Assembly: GCA_947177605.1 (NCBI GenBank)
Contig: CAMWUX010000033.1
Location: 1-9,207 of the forward strand
Length of the DNA stretch: 9,207 nucleotides
Reading direction: 5' to 3'
From: an uncultured Porphyromonadaceae bacterium
GTDB lineage: Bacteria; Bacteroidota; Bacteroidia; Bacteroidales; Muribaculaceae
The notes under the pieces are model-generated. The model was given only the letters and a program-made list of their open reading frames with translations, was not told the DNA's origin and did not search any database. The position numbers were made by a program, and so were the translations under genes. Positions 1 through 6,707 of the stretch are shown here, piece after piece. Every line of letters starts with the position of its first letter. The stretch's first letter is position 1.

Positions 1-1
1 C

Positions 2-715
2 TACAAGACAGCTGCGAAGCTCGACGAGGCCGCTGCCGCTCTCAAGAGCATCGCCAAGTCGGGCAAGAAAGTGCTCTTCGTGGCAACCAAAAAACAGGCC
101 AAACAAGTTACCGCCGACAAGGCTCAGTCTGTAGGTATGCCCTACGTGATCGAGCGTTGGCCCGGTGGTATGCTCACCAACTTCCCCACCATCCGCAAAG
201 CCGTGAAGAAGATGACCGGTATCGACAAGATGATCTCCGACGGTACATTCGACAATCTCTCGAAGCGCGAAAAGCTCCAGGTGACCCGTCAGCGCGCCAA
301 GCTCGAAAAGAACCTTGGCTCGATCGCCGACCTCAACCGTCTGCCTTCCGCACTCTTCGTAGTAGACGTACTCAAAGAGCGCATCGCTGTGGCTGAAGCC
401 AACCGTCTCGGTATCCCCGTATTTGCAATGGTCGACACCAACTCCGATCCCTCCAATGTAGACTTCGTGATCCCCTGCAACGACGACGCTTCCAAGTCGA
501 TCGATCTCGTGCTCTCTACCGTATGCGACGCTATCGCCGAAGGTCTCGCAGAGCGCAAGGTAGAGAAGGAAGACGCTCCCGCTGCTGAAGCCGGCGAAGC
601 CGCTCCCCGTCGCGAACGTCGTCGCGTAAGCCGCGTTGCACGTCAGGAAGCTGCCGAAGAGGCTCCCGCTACCGAAGCTCCCGCAGCAGAAGCTGAAGTA
701 CCTGCCGCAGAATAA
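2..715 (+). CDS. rpsB: 30S ribosomal protein S2 (5' end outside the window)
   Basis: S2 sits on the back of the small ribosomal subunit between head and body and is needed for S1 binding and initiation in model bacteria. The reading frame is open from base 2 (YKTAAKLDEAA...), so the GTG at 71 is internal and the true start lies upstream; roughly the first 40-50 residues are missing. Family signatures are clear: KKVLFVATKKQA, RWPGGMLTNF, DGTFDNLSKRE, LPSALFVVDV, and IPVFAMVDTNSDPSNVDFVIPCNDDA. After the conserved body there is a low-complexity tail of about 50 residues rich in Ala and Glu, interrupted by an Arg-rich patch (PRRERRRVSRVARQ, bases 605-646). The gene is followed 61 nt later by tsf in the usual rpsB-tsf order, with no convincing promoter or terminator between them. 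Identification is certain; the function of the tail is unknown. Confidence 0.97.
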   Translation, partial: YKTAAKLDEAAAALKSIAKSGKKVLFVATKKQAKQVTADKAQSVGMPYVIERWPGGMLTNFPTIRKAVKKMTGIDKMISDGTFDNLSKREKLQVTRQRAKLEKNLGSIADLNRLPSALFVVDVLKERIAVAEANRLGIPVFAMVDTNSDPSNVDFVIPCNDDASKSIDLVLSTVCDAIAEGLAERKVEKEDAPAAEAGEAAPRRERRRVSRVARQEAAEEAPATEAPAAEAEVPAAE

Positions 716-776
716 TCAAAGAGGGCTCTCAATCAATAATCATTTTCTCTAACCCAGACACAAAATTATTACCTAT

Positions 777-1769
777 ATGGCAGTAACAATGGCAGAAATC
801 ACCAAGCTGCGCCACCTCACAAGCGCAGGCTTGATGGATTGCAAGAAAGCCCTTGCCGAGACCAACGGCGACATCGAAGCCGCTGTAGAAATTCTCCGCA
901 AGAAAGGTCAGGCTGTAGCCGCCAAGCGTGAAGACCGTCAGGCTTCCGAAGGTTGCGTGCTCGCCGCTCACGAAGGTAACTTCGCTGCGATCGTAGCCCT
1001 CAAATGCGAAACTGACTTCGTAGCCAAAAACGCCGGATTCGTTGGTCTCACCAAGCAGATCCTCGAAGAGGCTATGAAGGCTAAGCCCGCAACCGCTGAC
1101 GAGCTCAAGGCTCTCGTAGTAAACGGCCAGACTATCGCCGACCTCATCGTAGAGGAAAGCGGCAAGACCGGCGAAAAGATGGAGCTCGGCGACTATCAGA
1201 CCGTAACCGCCCCCTCCACCACCTCCTACAACCACCAGGGCAACAAGCTCGCTACCATCGTGGGCTTCAACCTTGAAGGTGTAGACTATCAGGTAGCCCG
1301 CGACGTGGCTATGCAGGTGGCTTCGATGAATCCCGTGGCTGTGAACCGCGAAAGCGTTCCCCAGTCCGTAAAGGATTCCGAATACAATGTAGCCGTAGAA
1401 AAGACCAAGGAAGAGCAGGTGAAGAAAGCTGTGGAAGCAGCCCTCAAGAAAGCCGGCATCAACCCCACCCACGTTGACTCCGAAGCTCACATCGAGTCCA
1501 ATATGGCCAAGGGCTGGATCACCGAAGAGGATGCTCAGAAGGCTCGCGAAATCATCAAGACTACTTCCGAAGCCAAGGCTGCTAACCTCCCCGAGCAGAT
1601 GATTCAGAACATCGCTCAGGGTCGTCTCAACAAGTTCTTCAAGGAATCTTGCCTCGTAGAGCAGGAATTCGTAAAGGATTCGTCGCTCACCATCGGCCAG
1701 TACCTTGAGCAGGCTCAGAAGGGTCTCGTAGCTGTTGAGTTCAAGCGCGTCAACCTCAACGAAGACTAA
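777..1769 (+). CDS. tsf: Translation elongation factor Ts
   Basis: EF-Ts is the cytoplasmic nucleotide exchange factor that releases GDP from EF-Tu. The protein is 330 residues, which I recall as usual for Bacteroidales. Residues 7-45 form the N-terminal UBA-like domain that contacts EF-Tu (TKLRHLTSAGLMDCKKAL). The hallmark TDFVAKN lies at 79-85. Further core segments are DVAMQVASMNP at 176-186 and the C-terminal GRLNKFFKESCLVEQEFVKD at 282-301. I chose the ATG at 777 (MAVTMAEITK) because related Bacteroidales proteins begin this way; the second ATG at 789 cannot be excluded. The upstream bases are A/T-rich without a Shine-Dalgarno sequence, as usual in this phylum. Codon choice is strongly biased, as expected for a highly expressed gene, and avoids codons that would put stops on the opposite strand, leaving a long spurious antisense ORF. 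It is probably co-transcribed with rpsB. Confidence 0.97.
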   Translation: MAVTMAEITKLRHLTSAGLMDCKKALAETNGDIEAAVEILRKKGQAVAAKREDRQASEGCVLAAHEGNFAAIVALKCETDFVAKNAGFVGLTKQILEEAMKAKPATADELKALVVNGQTIADLIVEESGKTGEKMELGDYQTVTAPSTTSYNHQGNKLATIVGFNLEGVDYQVARDVAMQVASMNPVAVNRESVPQSVKDSEYNVAVEKTKEEQVKKAVEAALKKAGINPTHVDSEAHIESNMAKGWITEEDAQKAREIIKTTSEAKAANLPEQMIQNIAQGRLNKFFKESCLVEQEFVKDSSLTIGQYLEQAQKGLVAVEFKRVNLNED

Positions 1770-1772
1770 TCC

Positions 1773-1787
1773 GGGATTACAAATCCC
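1773..1787 (+). repeat. Small hairpin just after the tsf stop
   Basis: GGGATT (1773-1778) and AATCCC (1782-1787) form a 6-bp stem around a 3-nt loop, 3 nt after the tsf stop codon. It lacks a T tract and sits directly before the stronger terminator. It may stabilise the mRNA 3' end or be chance. Confidence 0.4.
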
Positions 1788-1791
1788 ATTC

Positions 1792-1829
1792 AATAATAAA
1801 GCCGGGCTATTCAGTCCGGCTTTATTATT
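1792..1829. terminator. Bidirectional intrinsic terminator between tsf and adk
   Basis: The arm at 1792-1805 (AATAATAAAGCCGG) is the exact reverse complement of 1816-1829 (CCGGCTTTATTATT). The stem can extend inward by a G-T, a C-G and a T-A pair to leave an ATTC tetraloop. On either strand the GC-rich core is followed by TTTATTATT, so the same element can end tsf transcription rightward and hpt-adk transcription leftward. It lies between two convergent stop codons (1769 and 1854), exactly where a shared terminator is expected. Confidence 0.92.
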
Positions 1830-1853
1830 GGCTTATCAAAAAATAAGATGTCG

Positions 1854-2438
1854 CTATTCGTTGGGACGCGTCGGGCGCAACTTGTCTTTGATCTCAGCGA
1901 AGATATCGTCGATATTTCCGGAACCTTTCACGCCATAGTATTTGCCTTCACGGGTATAGAAGTCGCGCAAGGGGGCTGTCTGGTTGTGGTACACATCAAG
2001 ACGCGACTTTATAGTCTCGGGATTATCGTCGGAGCGGCCGCTGTCGGCGCCGCGCTTGATCAGACGGTCGATAAGTTCATCTTCGGGCACTTCAAGACCG
2101 ACTACGGCGTGAACCTTTGAACCACGCTTGCCGAGCATCTCGTTGAGCGCCTCGGCCTGCTGGATGGTGCGGGGGAATCCGTCGAATATCACTCCATTGG
2201 CTGTCTGGGGATTATTAGCGAGGGTATCATCGAGTATATCGATCATGAGCTGATCGGGGATGAGATTTCCTTTTGAGATATATGAATCGGCAATCTTGCC
2301 TAACTCAGTGCCGCGGGCGATATGGTCGCGGAGGAGTTCGCCCGTGGAAATGTGGTAGAGCCCATACTCGTCGATGAGTCGGGCGCTTTGAGTGCCCTTA
2401 CCACTGCCGGGGGCTCCGAATACAACTAAATTATACAT
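1854..2438 (-). CDS. adk: Adenylate kinase, short-LID type
   Basis: Adenylate kinase converts ATP and AMP to two ADP in the cytoplasm and sets adenylate balance. The 194-residue protein has the P-loop GAPGSGKGTQ at 8-17, the AMP-binding segment STGELLRDHI at 31-40, the FDGFPRT motif at 85-91, the LID-flanking RLIKRG at 125-130, and the Arg-containing KSRLDVYHNQTAPL at 144-157. The LID between about 130 and 141 is short (ADSGRSDDNPET) and has no zinc-binding cysteines, so this is the short form. The frame stays open up to 2486, but I chose the ATG at 2438 because MYNLVVFGAPGSGKGTQ puts the P-loop at its usual distance from the N-terminus and the extension begins with TTG. The gene follows hpt after 44 nt with no promoter seen, so the two are probably one transcript, ending at the shared terminator at 1792-1829. 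The tail RPTRPNE is slightly longer than I expect. Confidence 0.96.
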   Translation of the reverse strand: MYNLVVFGAPGSGKGTQSARLIDEYGLYHISTGELLRDHIARGTELGKIADSYISKGNLIPDQLMIDILDDTLANNPQTANGVIFDGFPRTIQQAEALNEMLGKRGSKVHAVVGLEVPEDELIDRLIKRGADSGRSDDNPETIKSRLDVYHNQTAPLRDFYTREGKYYGVKGSGNIDDIFAEIKDKLRPTRPNE

Positions 2439-2482
2439 AATTTTCCGGTCGAGGATGGTTAAAACGAAATGGGATACGTCTA

Positions 2483-3031
2483 TCAATTATGCTCGGGATT
2501 GAGCACCCAGATATCAGGGAGGTTGCGGGCCAGGCCATCGAGATCGAGGCCGTAACCGATGATGAAGTCGGTGGGTATCTCGAATCCTACATAGTCGGGG
2601 TTGACCTCGGTCTTAAGCGACTCGGGCTTAAAAAGCAAAGTGGCTATCTTCACATCGGCGGGATTCTGCTTCTTAAGGTCAGCCACGAGATTGGAGATAG
2701 TCTTACCCGTATCCACAATGTCTTCAATCACGATCACGGTGCGGTCGGAGATGTCTTCCGAGAGGCCAATCACTTCTTTCACAACGCCGGTGCTTGAAGT
2801 CCCTTCGTAGCTTTTCAGCCGAATAAACGAGATTTCGGCATCGGGCAGATCCACTGCGCGAAAGAGATCGGAAGCGAATGCGAATGCTCCGTTGAGCACA
2901 CACAGGAAGAGCGGACGCTTGCCGCGGCAATCTTCCGTGATACGGTCGGCAAGTTCCCGGATTCGGGCCTGTATGGTTGCACTATCGAGATAGGGTACGA
3001 AATTCAGTCCTTTATAGCTTACTTGTTTCAT
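2483..3031 (-). CDS. hpt: Hypoxanthine(-guanine) phosphoribosyltransferase
   Basis: This cytoplasmic purine salvage enzyme joins hypoxanthine or guanine to PRPP to give IMP or GMP. The 182-residue protein has the standard type I phosphoribosyltransferase layout: an N-terminal hood segment, [10 protein letters not shown] at 41-50, the flexible-loop region [12 protein letters not shown] at 71-82, the PRPP-binding motif [14 protein letters not shown] at 99-112 with its acidic pair at E103/D104, the purine-contacting LLFKPESL with Lys135, and [16 protein letters not shown] at 148-163. Length is typical. The start at 3031 ([11 protein letters not shown]) is the only sensible one and lies about 15 nt downstream of the predicted transcription start. 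It is followed by adk, giving a purine nucleotide pair. Exact base preference (hypoxanthine versus guanine) cannot be read from the sequence. Confidence 0.95.
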   Translation of the reverse strand: MKQVSYKGLNFVPYLDSATIQARIRELADRITEDCRGKRPLFLCVLNGAFAFASDLFRAVDLPDAEISFIRLKSYEGTSSTGVVKEVIGLSEDISDRTVIVIEDIVDTGKTISNLVADLKKQNPADVKIATLLFKPESLKTEVNPDYVGFEIPTDFIIGYGLDLDGLARNLPDIWVLNPEHN

Positions 3032-3052
3032 AACTTATGGATATTACAACTA

Positions 3053-3085
3053 CAAAATTAAGAAAAAAAGTATATCGGAGGCAAA
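3053..3085 (-). promoter_or_regulatory. Bacteroidetes-type promoter for hpt-adk
   Basis: Read on the minus strand, TTTG (3085-3082) is separated by 21 nt from TAATTTTG (3060-3053), matching the phylum's housekeeping sigma consensus TTTG ... TAnnTTTG. Transcription would begin near 3046, leaving a leader of about 15 nt before the hpt ATG at 3031. Confidence 0.7.
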
Positions 3086-3096
3086 AGATTTTTTTA

Positions 3097-3104
3097 TAAT
3101 TTTG
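3097..3104 (+). promoter_or_regulatory. Possible -7 box for the NAD(P)HX repair gene
   Basis: TAATTTTG on the plus strand matches TAnnTTTG and is identical to the hpt -7 box facing the other way. I find no good TTTG at the -33 position (about 3073-3077), so this promoter is weaker or needs help. Transcription would start near 3111, 25 nt before the ATG at 3136. Confidence 0.45.
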
Positions 3105-3135
3105 TAAATGCTATAATATTACCCTTCGCACAGAG

Positions 3136-4665
3136 ATGAAATTATTTGTCAACGACGACATACGAGCAATTGAATTAAAGACTCTTAGCAGCGAATCCAT
3201 CACCGAGCGCACACTTATAGAGCGTGTTGCCGCAGGTGCGGCCCACGAGATCTCGATGCGCTGGCGGCCAAATAAGCGCACGGTAGTGTTTGCCGGTCCG
3301 GGCAATAACGGTGCCGACGCGCTCGCTACCGCCATCGAGCTTTCAAGCCGCGGATTCAAGCCCGAAGTCTACCTCTTCAACATTGGTGGCACAAGCATCA
3401 AGAACGAATGTCAATACTTCCGCGACCTCTACAACGAGCGTATCGCCGATGATAGTCTGCACGAAGTCACCGGTATGTTCAACACCCCCGAACTCGGCCC
3501 CGACGATCTGGTGATCGACGGTCTCTTCGGCTCCGGGCTGCGCGAAGGCCTTTCGGGTGGCTTCATGTCGCTTGTAAGATATATCAATGAGTCGGGGGCG
3601 CAGATAGTGGCTCTCGACATTCCGAGCGGTATGTTCGGCGATTGGGACAAGAGTGCACTGGAACGCAACGTGATACATGCCACGATGACCATAGCCGTGC
3701 AGTTTCCCCGCCTCCCCTTCTTCCTTCCTAATAAGGCCGACCTCGCCGGCGAGATCAAGATCATCAATATCGGTCTGAGCCGTGAAGATATAGAACGTCG
3801 ACCCACCAACTACTTCCTTATCGACGAGAACTCCGTGCGCTCACGCCTGCGTCCGCGCCGCCCGTTCAGCTCCAAGTCTGATTTCGGGAGCGCCCTGCTC
3901 GTAGCCGGTCGCTACGGTATGATGGGTGCAGCCGTAATGGCCTGCCGCGGAGCCATACGTGGCGGAGCGGGCAAGGTCACGCTCTACGGCCCCCAATGTG
4001 GGTTCCCGATAGTGCAGACTGCTGTGCCTGAAGCAATGTTTGAGTCCGACGACAATAAGCTCGTGGTATCCGGCGTCAAGCCCCAGCATCCCTACACCGC
4101 CTGTGGCATAGGCCCCGGCCTCGGCACCAACGAACTCACAGTCAACGCTGTCGAGACTTTCATCAAGTCATCAAAAAATCCGCTTGTGATCGACGCCGAT
4201 GCGCTGAACGCTATCAGCCGGCGCCCCGACCTGCTCAACAGTCTACCGGCCAATTCGCTGCTCACCCCCCACGAAGGCGAATTCGACCGTCTATTCGGCG
4301 AGTGCGACTCACGCGAAGCGCGACTGAAGAAGGCTATCGACACCGCAAAGTACTACGCCGTGTTCATCCTCCTCAAAGGCCGCTACTCGGCGCTCATATG
4401 CCCCGACGGCAAGATATATTTCAATTCGTCGGGCAGCGTGGCTATGGCCACTCCCGGATCGGGCGATGTACTCACCGGCCTGCTCACCGCTCTTATGGCT
4501 CAGGGCTACAACAGTAAGGCGGCCGCAATCATCGGCGTGTATATCCACGGCCTCGCCGGCCAGATGGCCGAAGAGATTCAGGGTCAGTACGGAGTATCCG
4601 CTTCCGACATCGCCCACCATATCGGCCCGGCCATCAAGTCCGTATTAGAATCCAACAAACGCTAA
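3136..4665 (+). CDS. nnr: Bifunctional NAD(P)H-hydrate epimerase / ADP-dependent NAD(P)H-hydrate dehydratase
   Basis: This enzyme repairs hydrated NADH and NADPH, which form spontaneously or by GAPDH side reaction. The N-terminal YjeF_N half (about 1-235) epimerises R- to S-NAD(P)HX; the C-terminal ribokinase-like half (about 240-509) dehydrates the S form with ADP. The epimerase half shows FAGPGNNGADAL at 52-63, DLVIDGLFGSGL at 124-135 and ALDIPSGMFGD at 159-169. The dehydratase half shows GSALLVAGRYGMMGAA at 251-266, RGGAGKVTL at 275-283, GIGPGLGTN at 324-332, VIDADALNAI at 351-360, LLTPHEGEFDRLFG at 375-388 and the nucleotide-site motif TPGSGDVLTGLL at 439-450. At 509 residues it is full length for the fusion. 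Two motifs differ from consensus: GNNGAD instead of GNNGGD, and GSVAMATPGSGD instead of GNPGMATGGSGD. It stands divergent from hpt and 22 nt ahead of the DUF4831 gene, probably co-transcribed with it. Confidence 0.95.
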   Translation: MKLFVNDDIRAIELKTLSSESITERTLIERVAAGAAHEISMRWRPNKRTVVFAGPGNNGADALATAIELSSRGFKPEVYLFNIGGTSIKNECQYFRDLYNERIADDSLHEVTGMFNTPELGPDDLVIDGLFGSGLREGLSGGFMSLVRYINESGAQIVALDIPSGMFGDWDKSALERNVIHATMTIAVQFPRLPFFLPNKADLAGEIKIINIGLSREDIERRPTNYFLIDENSVRSRLRPRRPFSSKSDFGSALLVAGRYGMMGAAVMACRGAIRGGAGKVTLYGPQCGFPIVQTAVPEAMFESDDNKLVVSGVKPQHPYTACGIGPGLGTNELTVNAVETFIKSSKNPLVIDADALNAISRRPDLLNSLPANSLLTPHEGEFDRLFGECDSREARLKKAIDTAKYYAVFILLKGRYSALICPDGKIYFNSSGSVAMATPGSGDVLTGLLTALMAQGYNSKAAAIIGVYIHGLAGQMAEEIQGQYGVSASDIAHHIGPAIKSVLESNKR

Positions 4666-4687
4666 GCTAAACCCCACTCCTGACACT

Positions 4688-5776
4688 ATGCGATACCTGT
4701 CATTGATCGCCATACTTGCCCTGACGGCAATACTGCCAGCCTCTGCGCAGACCACACAGAAACTCTCCGCCGGCAAGGTCAACGAATATGGTCTGATATA
4801 CACACTCCCCTCCACTGCCGTCGACGTCACACTCGAAGCCGAGCTCACTGTGGAAACGCCCGGAGAGTTCTACCTCTACTCCGAGAAGTATCTCGGAGTA
4901 AGCCCTATCGTCAAGGCAACACGCAGCTATCGTCTTCTGAGCGCACGCATCGACAGCCACGGCATACCTACCGACTCGCTCCGCTATCTCGTGCAGTTCA
5001 AGTCGGGCTCGACTCCCTATATGCTCGTCGACGACAACAACGCACCTCTGACCATCAATACCGAAAGCGTAGTCACCATTCAGGCGCCTGCGCTTCCGAA
5101 AGCCAAGCCGCTTGAGCAGTCGATACTCGACAAACCGGTGGCCACTCAGGCCGTCACCGCCGATATGCTCCAGAGCGGTTCGCTTGCCAAGCGCGCCCAG
5201 CTCGCCGCGGAGCGCATCATGGAACTCCGCAGTATGCGCAGCGACATCCTCTCCGGTCAGGCTGACAATATGCCGTCGGACGGAGTAGCGATGCAGCTTG
5301 TGCTCGACAATATCGCTGCCCAGGAAGAAGCTCTCACAGCGATGTTTGTAGGCATCCGGCAGAAAGGTACCGAAGTCACAACTATCATTGTGGAGCCGCC
5401 GCTTGTAGATGAAGCCGGTTCCCGCACCATATTATGCCGGCTCTCGCAACTCGACGGATTCGTCGGAGCCACCGACCTATCCGGCTCACCTATTTATATT
5501 AAATTCGACGTCACATCGCAGGGCGAACTGCCTGTCAACGAGAAAGGCGAACAGAAGCGTTTCCCCAAAGGCGGACTCGCCTATCGTATCCCCGGCAAAG
5601 CGCGTGTAGCGGTGTTCGACGGATCGAAAGAAGTAGCCGCGTCGACCATCGACGTAGCTCAATACGGCATAGTATTCGGCCTTGATCCGGGACTATTCAC
5701 CGACAAGAAAGCACCCGCCTACGGTATCTTCAATCCCGTGACCGGCGCCATCGTAGAGATCGGCACCGTCAACTGA
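4688..5776 (+). CDS. DUF4831 family secreted protein
   Basis: This 362-residue protein matches my memory of the DUF4831 family of Bacteroidetes; its function is unknown. It begins with a signal peptide (MRYLSLIAILALTAILPASA, probable cleavage after residue 20 before QTT), so it should be exported to the periplasm or outer envelope. The signal peptide has no lipobox cysteine. Family-like features are YTLPSTAVDVTLEAE at 38-52, PGEFYLYSEKYLG at 58-70, and the helical stretch AAERIMELRSMRSDILSG (173-190) followed by NMPSDG and a second helix ending in AMFVG. The C-terminal third (about 230-362) is beta-rich, with PKGGLAYRIPGKARVAVF and VAQYGIVFGLDP. It starts 22 nt after the NAD(P)HX repair gene and was probably transcribed with it, though no functional link is evident. 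It converges on the carbonic anhydrase gene with only 19 nt between stop codons. Confidence 0.8.
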   Translation: MRYLSLIAILALTAILPASAQTTQKLSAGKVNEYGLIYTLPSTAVDVTLEAELTVETPGEFYLYSEKYLGVSPIVKATRSYRLLSARIDSHGIPTDSLRYLVQFKSGSTPYMLVDDNNAPLTINTESVVTIQAPALPKAKPLEQSILDKPVATQAVTADMLQSGSLAKRAQLAAERIMELRSMRSDILSGQADNMPSDGVAMQLVLDNIAAQEEALTAMFVGIRQKGTEVTTIIVEPPLVDEAGSRTILCRLSQLDGFVGATDLSGSPIYIKFDVTSQGELPVNEKGEQKRFPKGGLAYRIPGKARVAVFDGSKEVAASTIDVAQYGIVFGLDPGLFTDKKAPAYGIFNPVTGAIVEIGTVN

Positions 5777-5795
5777 TTATCACATATCTCTTTTC

Positions 5796-6335
5796 TTAGA
5801 GCGGACGCAACTCGCCCGTAGTCGAATCGATGATGTATCCGGCTACGCGGATATCTTTCGGCACGAGCGGATGATTTGCGATCAGATCCACAGTCTCGAG
5901 CACAGCGGCATCTGTCTCGTCGAAGCCGTGCAGCCAACTGTCGAGATCAATGCCACAATGGCGCATCAGCGAGATATGTTCTTCATCGATACCACGCTGG
6001 CGCATCAGGTGAAGCATCTCCCCGGCATTCATACCCTGCACACCACAACCGGTATGGCCGATCACCATAATCTCATTGACACCAAGTTCGTAGATAGCCA
6101 CGAGCAGAGAGCGTACCGTCGAGTCAAACGGATTCGTGATCGTGCCACCGGCATTCTTTATCATCTTCACATCACCGTTTTTGATGCCGAGCGCAGCCGG
6201 CAGCAAATGTGTAAGGCGTGTATCCATACAGGTGACAATGGCGATCTTCTTGTCGGGGTACTTCGACGTCTCAAACTGGCGATAGCCCTCGCGCTCCACA
6301 AACTCACGGTTATACTTCAGTATCTCTTCAATCAT
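5796..6335 (-). CDS. Beta-class carbonic anhydrase
   Basis: The enzyme interconverts CO2 and bicarbonate, supplying bicarbonate for carboxylations and helping pH balance. Counting from the ATG at 6335, the 179-residue protein has the zinc ligands Cys36 (in TCMDTRL), His94 and Cys97 (in GHTGCG), and the Asp38-Arg40 dyad of the active site, so it should be catalytically competent. The segment MIKNAGGTITNPFDSTVRSLLVAIYELGVNEI is typical of the family. The frame extends 3 codons further to a TTG at 6344, but the ATG giving MIEEILKYNREF is the better start. It is cytoplasmic: there is no signal peptide. The gene stands alone, divergent from the 59-residue/GNAT pair, and its 3' end faces that of the DUF4831 gene with no hairpin between them. 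Confidence 0.95.
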   Translation of the reverse strand: MIEEILKYNREFVEREGYRQFETSKYPDKKIAIVTCMDTRLTHLLPAALGIKNGDVKMIKNAGGTITNPFDSTVRSLLVAIYELGVNEIMVIGHTGCGVQGMNAGEMLHLMRQRGIDEEHISLMRHCGIDLDSWLHGFDETDAAVLETVDLIANHPLVPKDIRVAGYIIDSTTGELRPL

Positions 6336-6354
6336 AGTGTCCAATTATTTTTCA

Positions 6355-6362
6355 CAAATATA
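6355..6362 (-). promoter_or_regulatory. Possible -7 box for the carbonic anhydrase gene
   Basis: On the minus strand this reads TATATTTG, fitting TAnnTTTG. It would start transcription near 6348, about 13 nt before the ATG at 6335. No matching -33 TTTG is seen, so support is partial. It favours the ATG at 6335 over the TTG at 6344. Confidence 0.4.
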
Positions 6363-6401
6363 CAAAAACCTTGCGAATCGGCGGCGGATAATATTGTCGT
6401 T

Positions 6402-6475
6402 AGAGTTTGAAATGTAATATGGGAAGGCCACTACGCCAAGTGATGTATATTTCGAGCCTTTAACAATCAAACTCT
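6402..6475. repeat. 9-bp inverted repeat upstream of the GNAT pair
   Basis: AGAGTTTGA (6402-6410) and TCAAACTCT (6467-6475) are exact reverse complements separated by 56 nt, with weaker complementarity continuing inward (TGT with ACA). The right arm touches the predicted -33 element of the GNAT-pair promoter. A chance match of this size in a 190-nt gap is possible. Confidence 0.45.
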
Positions 6476-6505
6476 TGTGTAATTTGTTGTAATATCATAA
6501 TTTTG
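6474..6505 (+). promoter_or_regulatory. Promoter of the 59-residue/GNAT pair with overlapping palindrome
   Basis: CTTG (6474-6477), 20 nt, then TAATTTTG (6498-6505) fits the Bacteroidetes consensus with one mismatch in the -33 box. Transcription would start near 6512, 14 nt before the first ATG. The -7 box is embedded in a short palindrome, ATAAT (6497-6501) / ATTAT (6507-6511), which could be an operator, but the region is so AT-rich that this is weak evidence. Confidence 0.6.
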
Positions 6506-6525
6506 TATTATAAAAAGAATACAAT

Positions 6526-6705
6526 ATGGCAATGACAATTAAAACATCCCCCGAACTTCGGGGCGAAGATGCCCGAATCTTCACCGAGGAAGCGGAGCGT
6601 AATGGCAAATTGCCTACGCCAAAACTTTCTGAATCTCAGCGTAAGGTGCTTTCAACCATGTTAGAAAGTGCCAAAAATATTATATTTCCACCTCGGAAAG
6701 GCTGA
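6526..6705 (+). CDS. 59-residue protein, candidate antitoxin of the downstream GNAT
   Basis: This short gene encodes a protein starting MAMTIKTSPELRGEDARIFT and ending FPPRKG. I do not recognise a named family. By eye it has a possible short strand (TIKTSP, 4-9), a charged helix (GEDARIFTEEAERNG, 13-27), a Pro-containing hinge (LPTPKL, 29-34) and a second amphipathic helix (SESQRKVLSTMLESAKN, 35-51), then a basic tail. There is no clear ribbon-helix-helix domain of the DUF1778 type that usually pairs with GNAT toxins, and no signal peptide. The second ATG at 6532 is an alternative start. Its stop is 2 nt ahead of the GNAT ATG, so the two are very likely co-transcribed and translationally coupled, with the small gene first, as for many antitoxins. 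The base composition is more AT-rich than the neighbours, suggesting acquisition. The gene is well supported by position and frame; the antitoxin role is inference. Confidence 0.75.
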   Translation: MAMTIKTSPELRGEDARIFTEEAERNGKLPTPKLSESQRKVLSTMLESAKNIIFPPRKG

Positions 6706-6707
6706 TA

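Noticed and set aside
729..1793. 354-residue open frame antisense to tsf
   Set aside because: It is a by-product of the biased codon use in tsf, which avoids codons that read as stops on the other strand. The predicted protein is low-complexity (long Gly, Leu and Val runs) and resembles nothing, while tsf matches EF-Ts end to end.
2436..2486. 16-codon N-terminal extension of adenylate kinase
   Set aside because: It begins with TTG next to the hpt stop, and the P-loop would be too far from the N-terminus. The ATG at 2438 gives the normal form.
6333..6344. TTG start for carbonic anhydrase three codons upstream of the ATG
   Set aside because: The ATG at 6335 gives a typical N-terminus (MIEEILKYNREF) and lies about 13 nt from the predicted transcription start.
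5871..6410. 179-residue open frame antisense to the carbonic anhydrase gene
   Set aside because: The opposite strand encodes a complete beta-carbonic anhydrase with all zinc ligands; the antisense product shows no recognisable domain.
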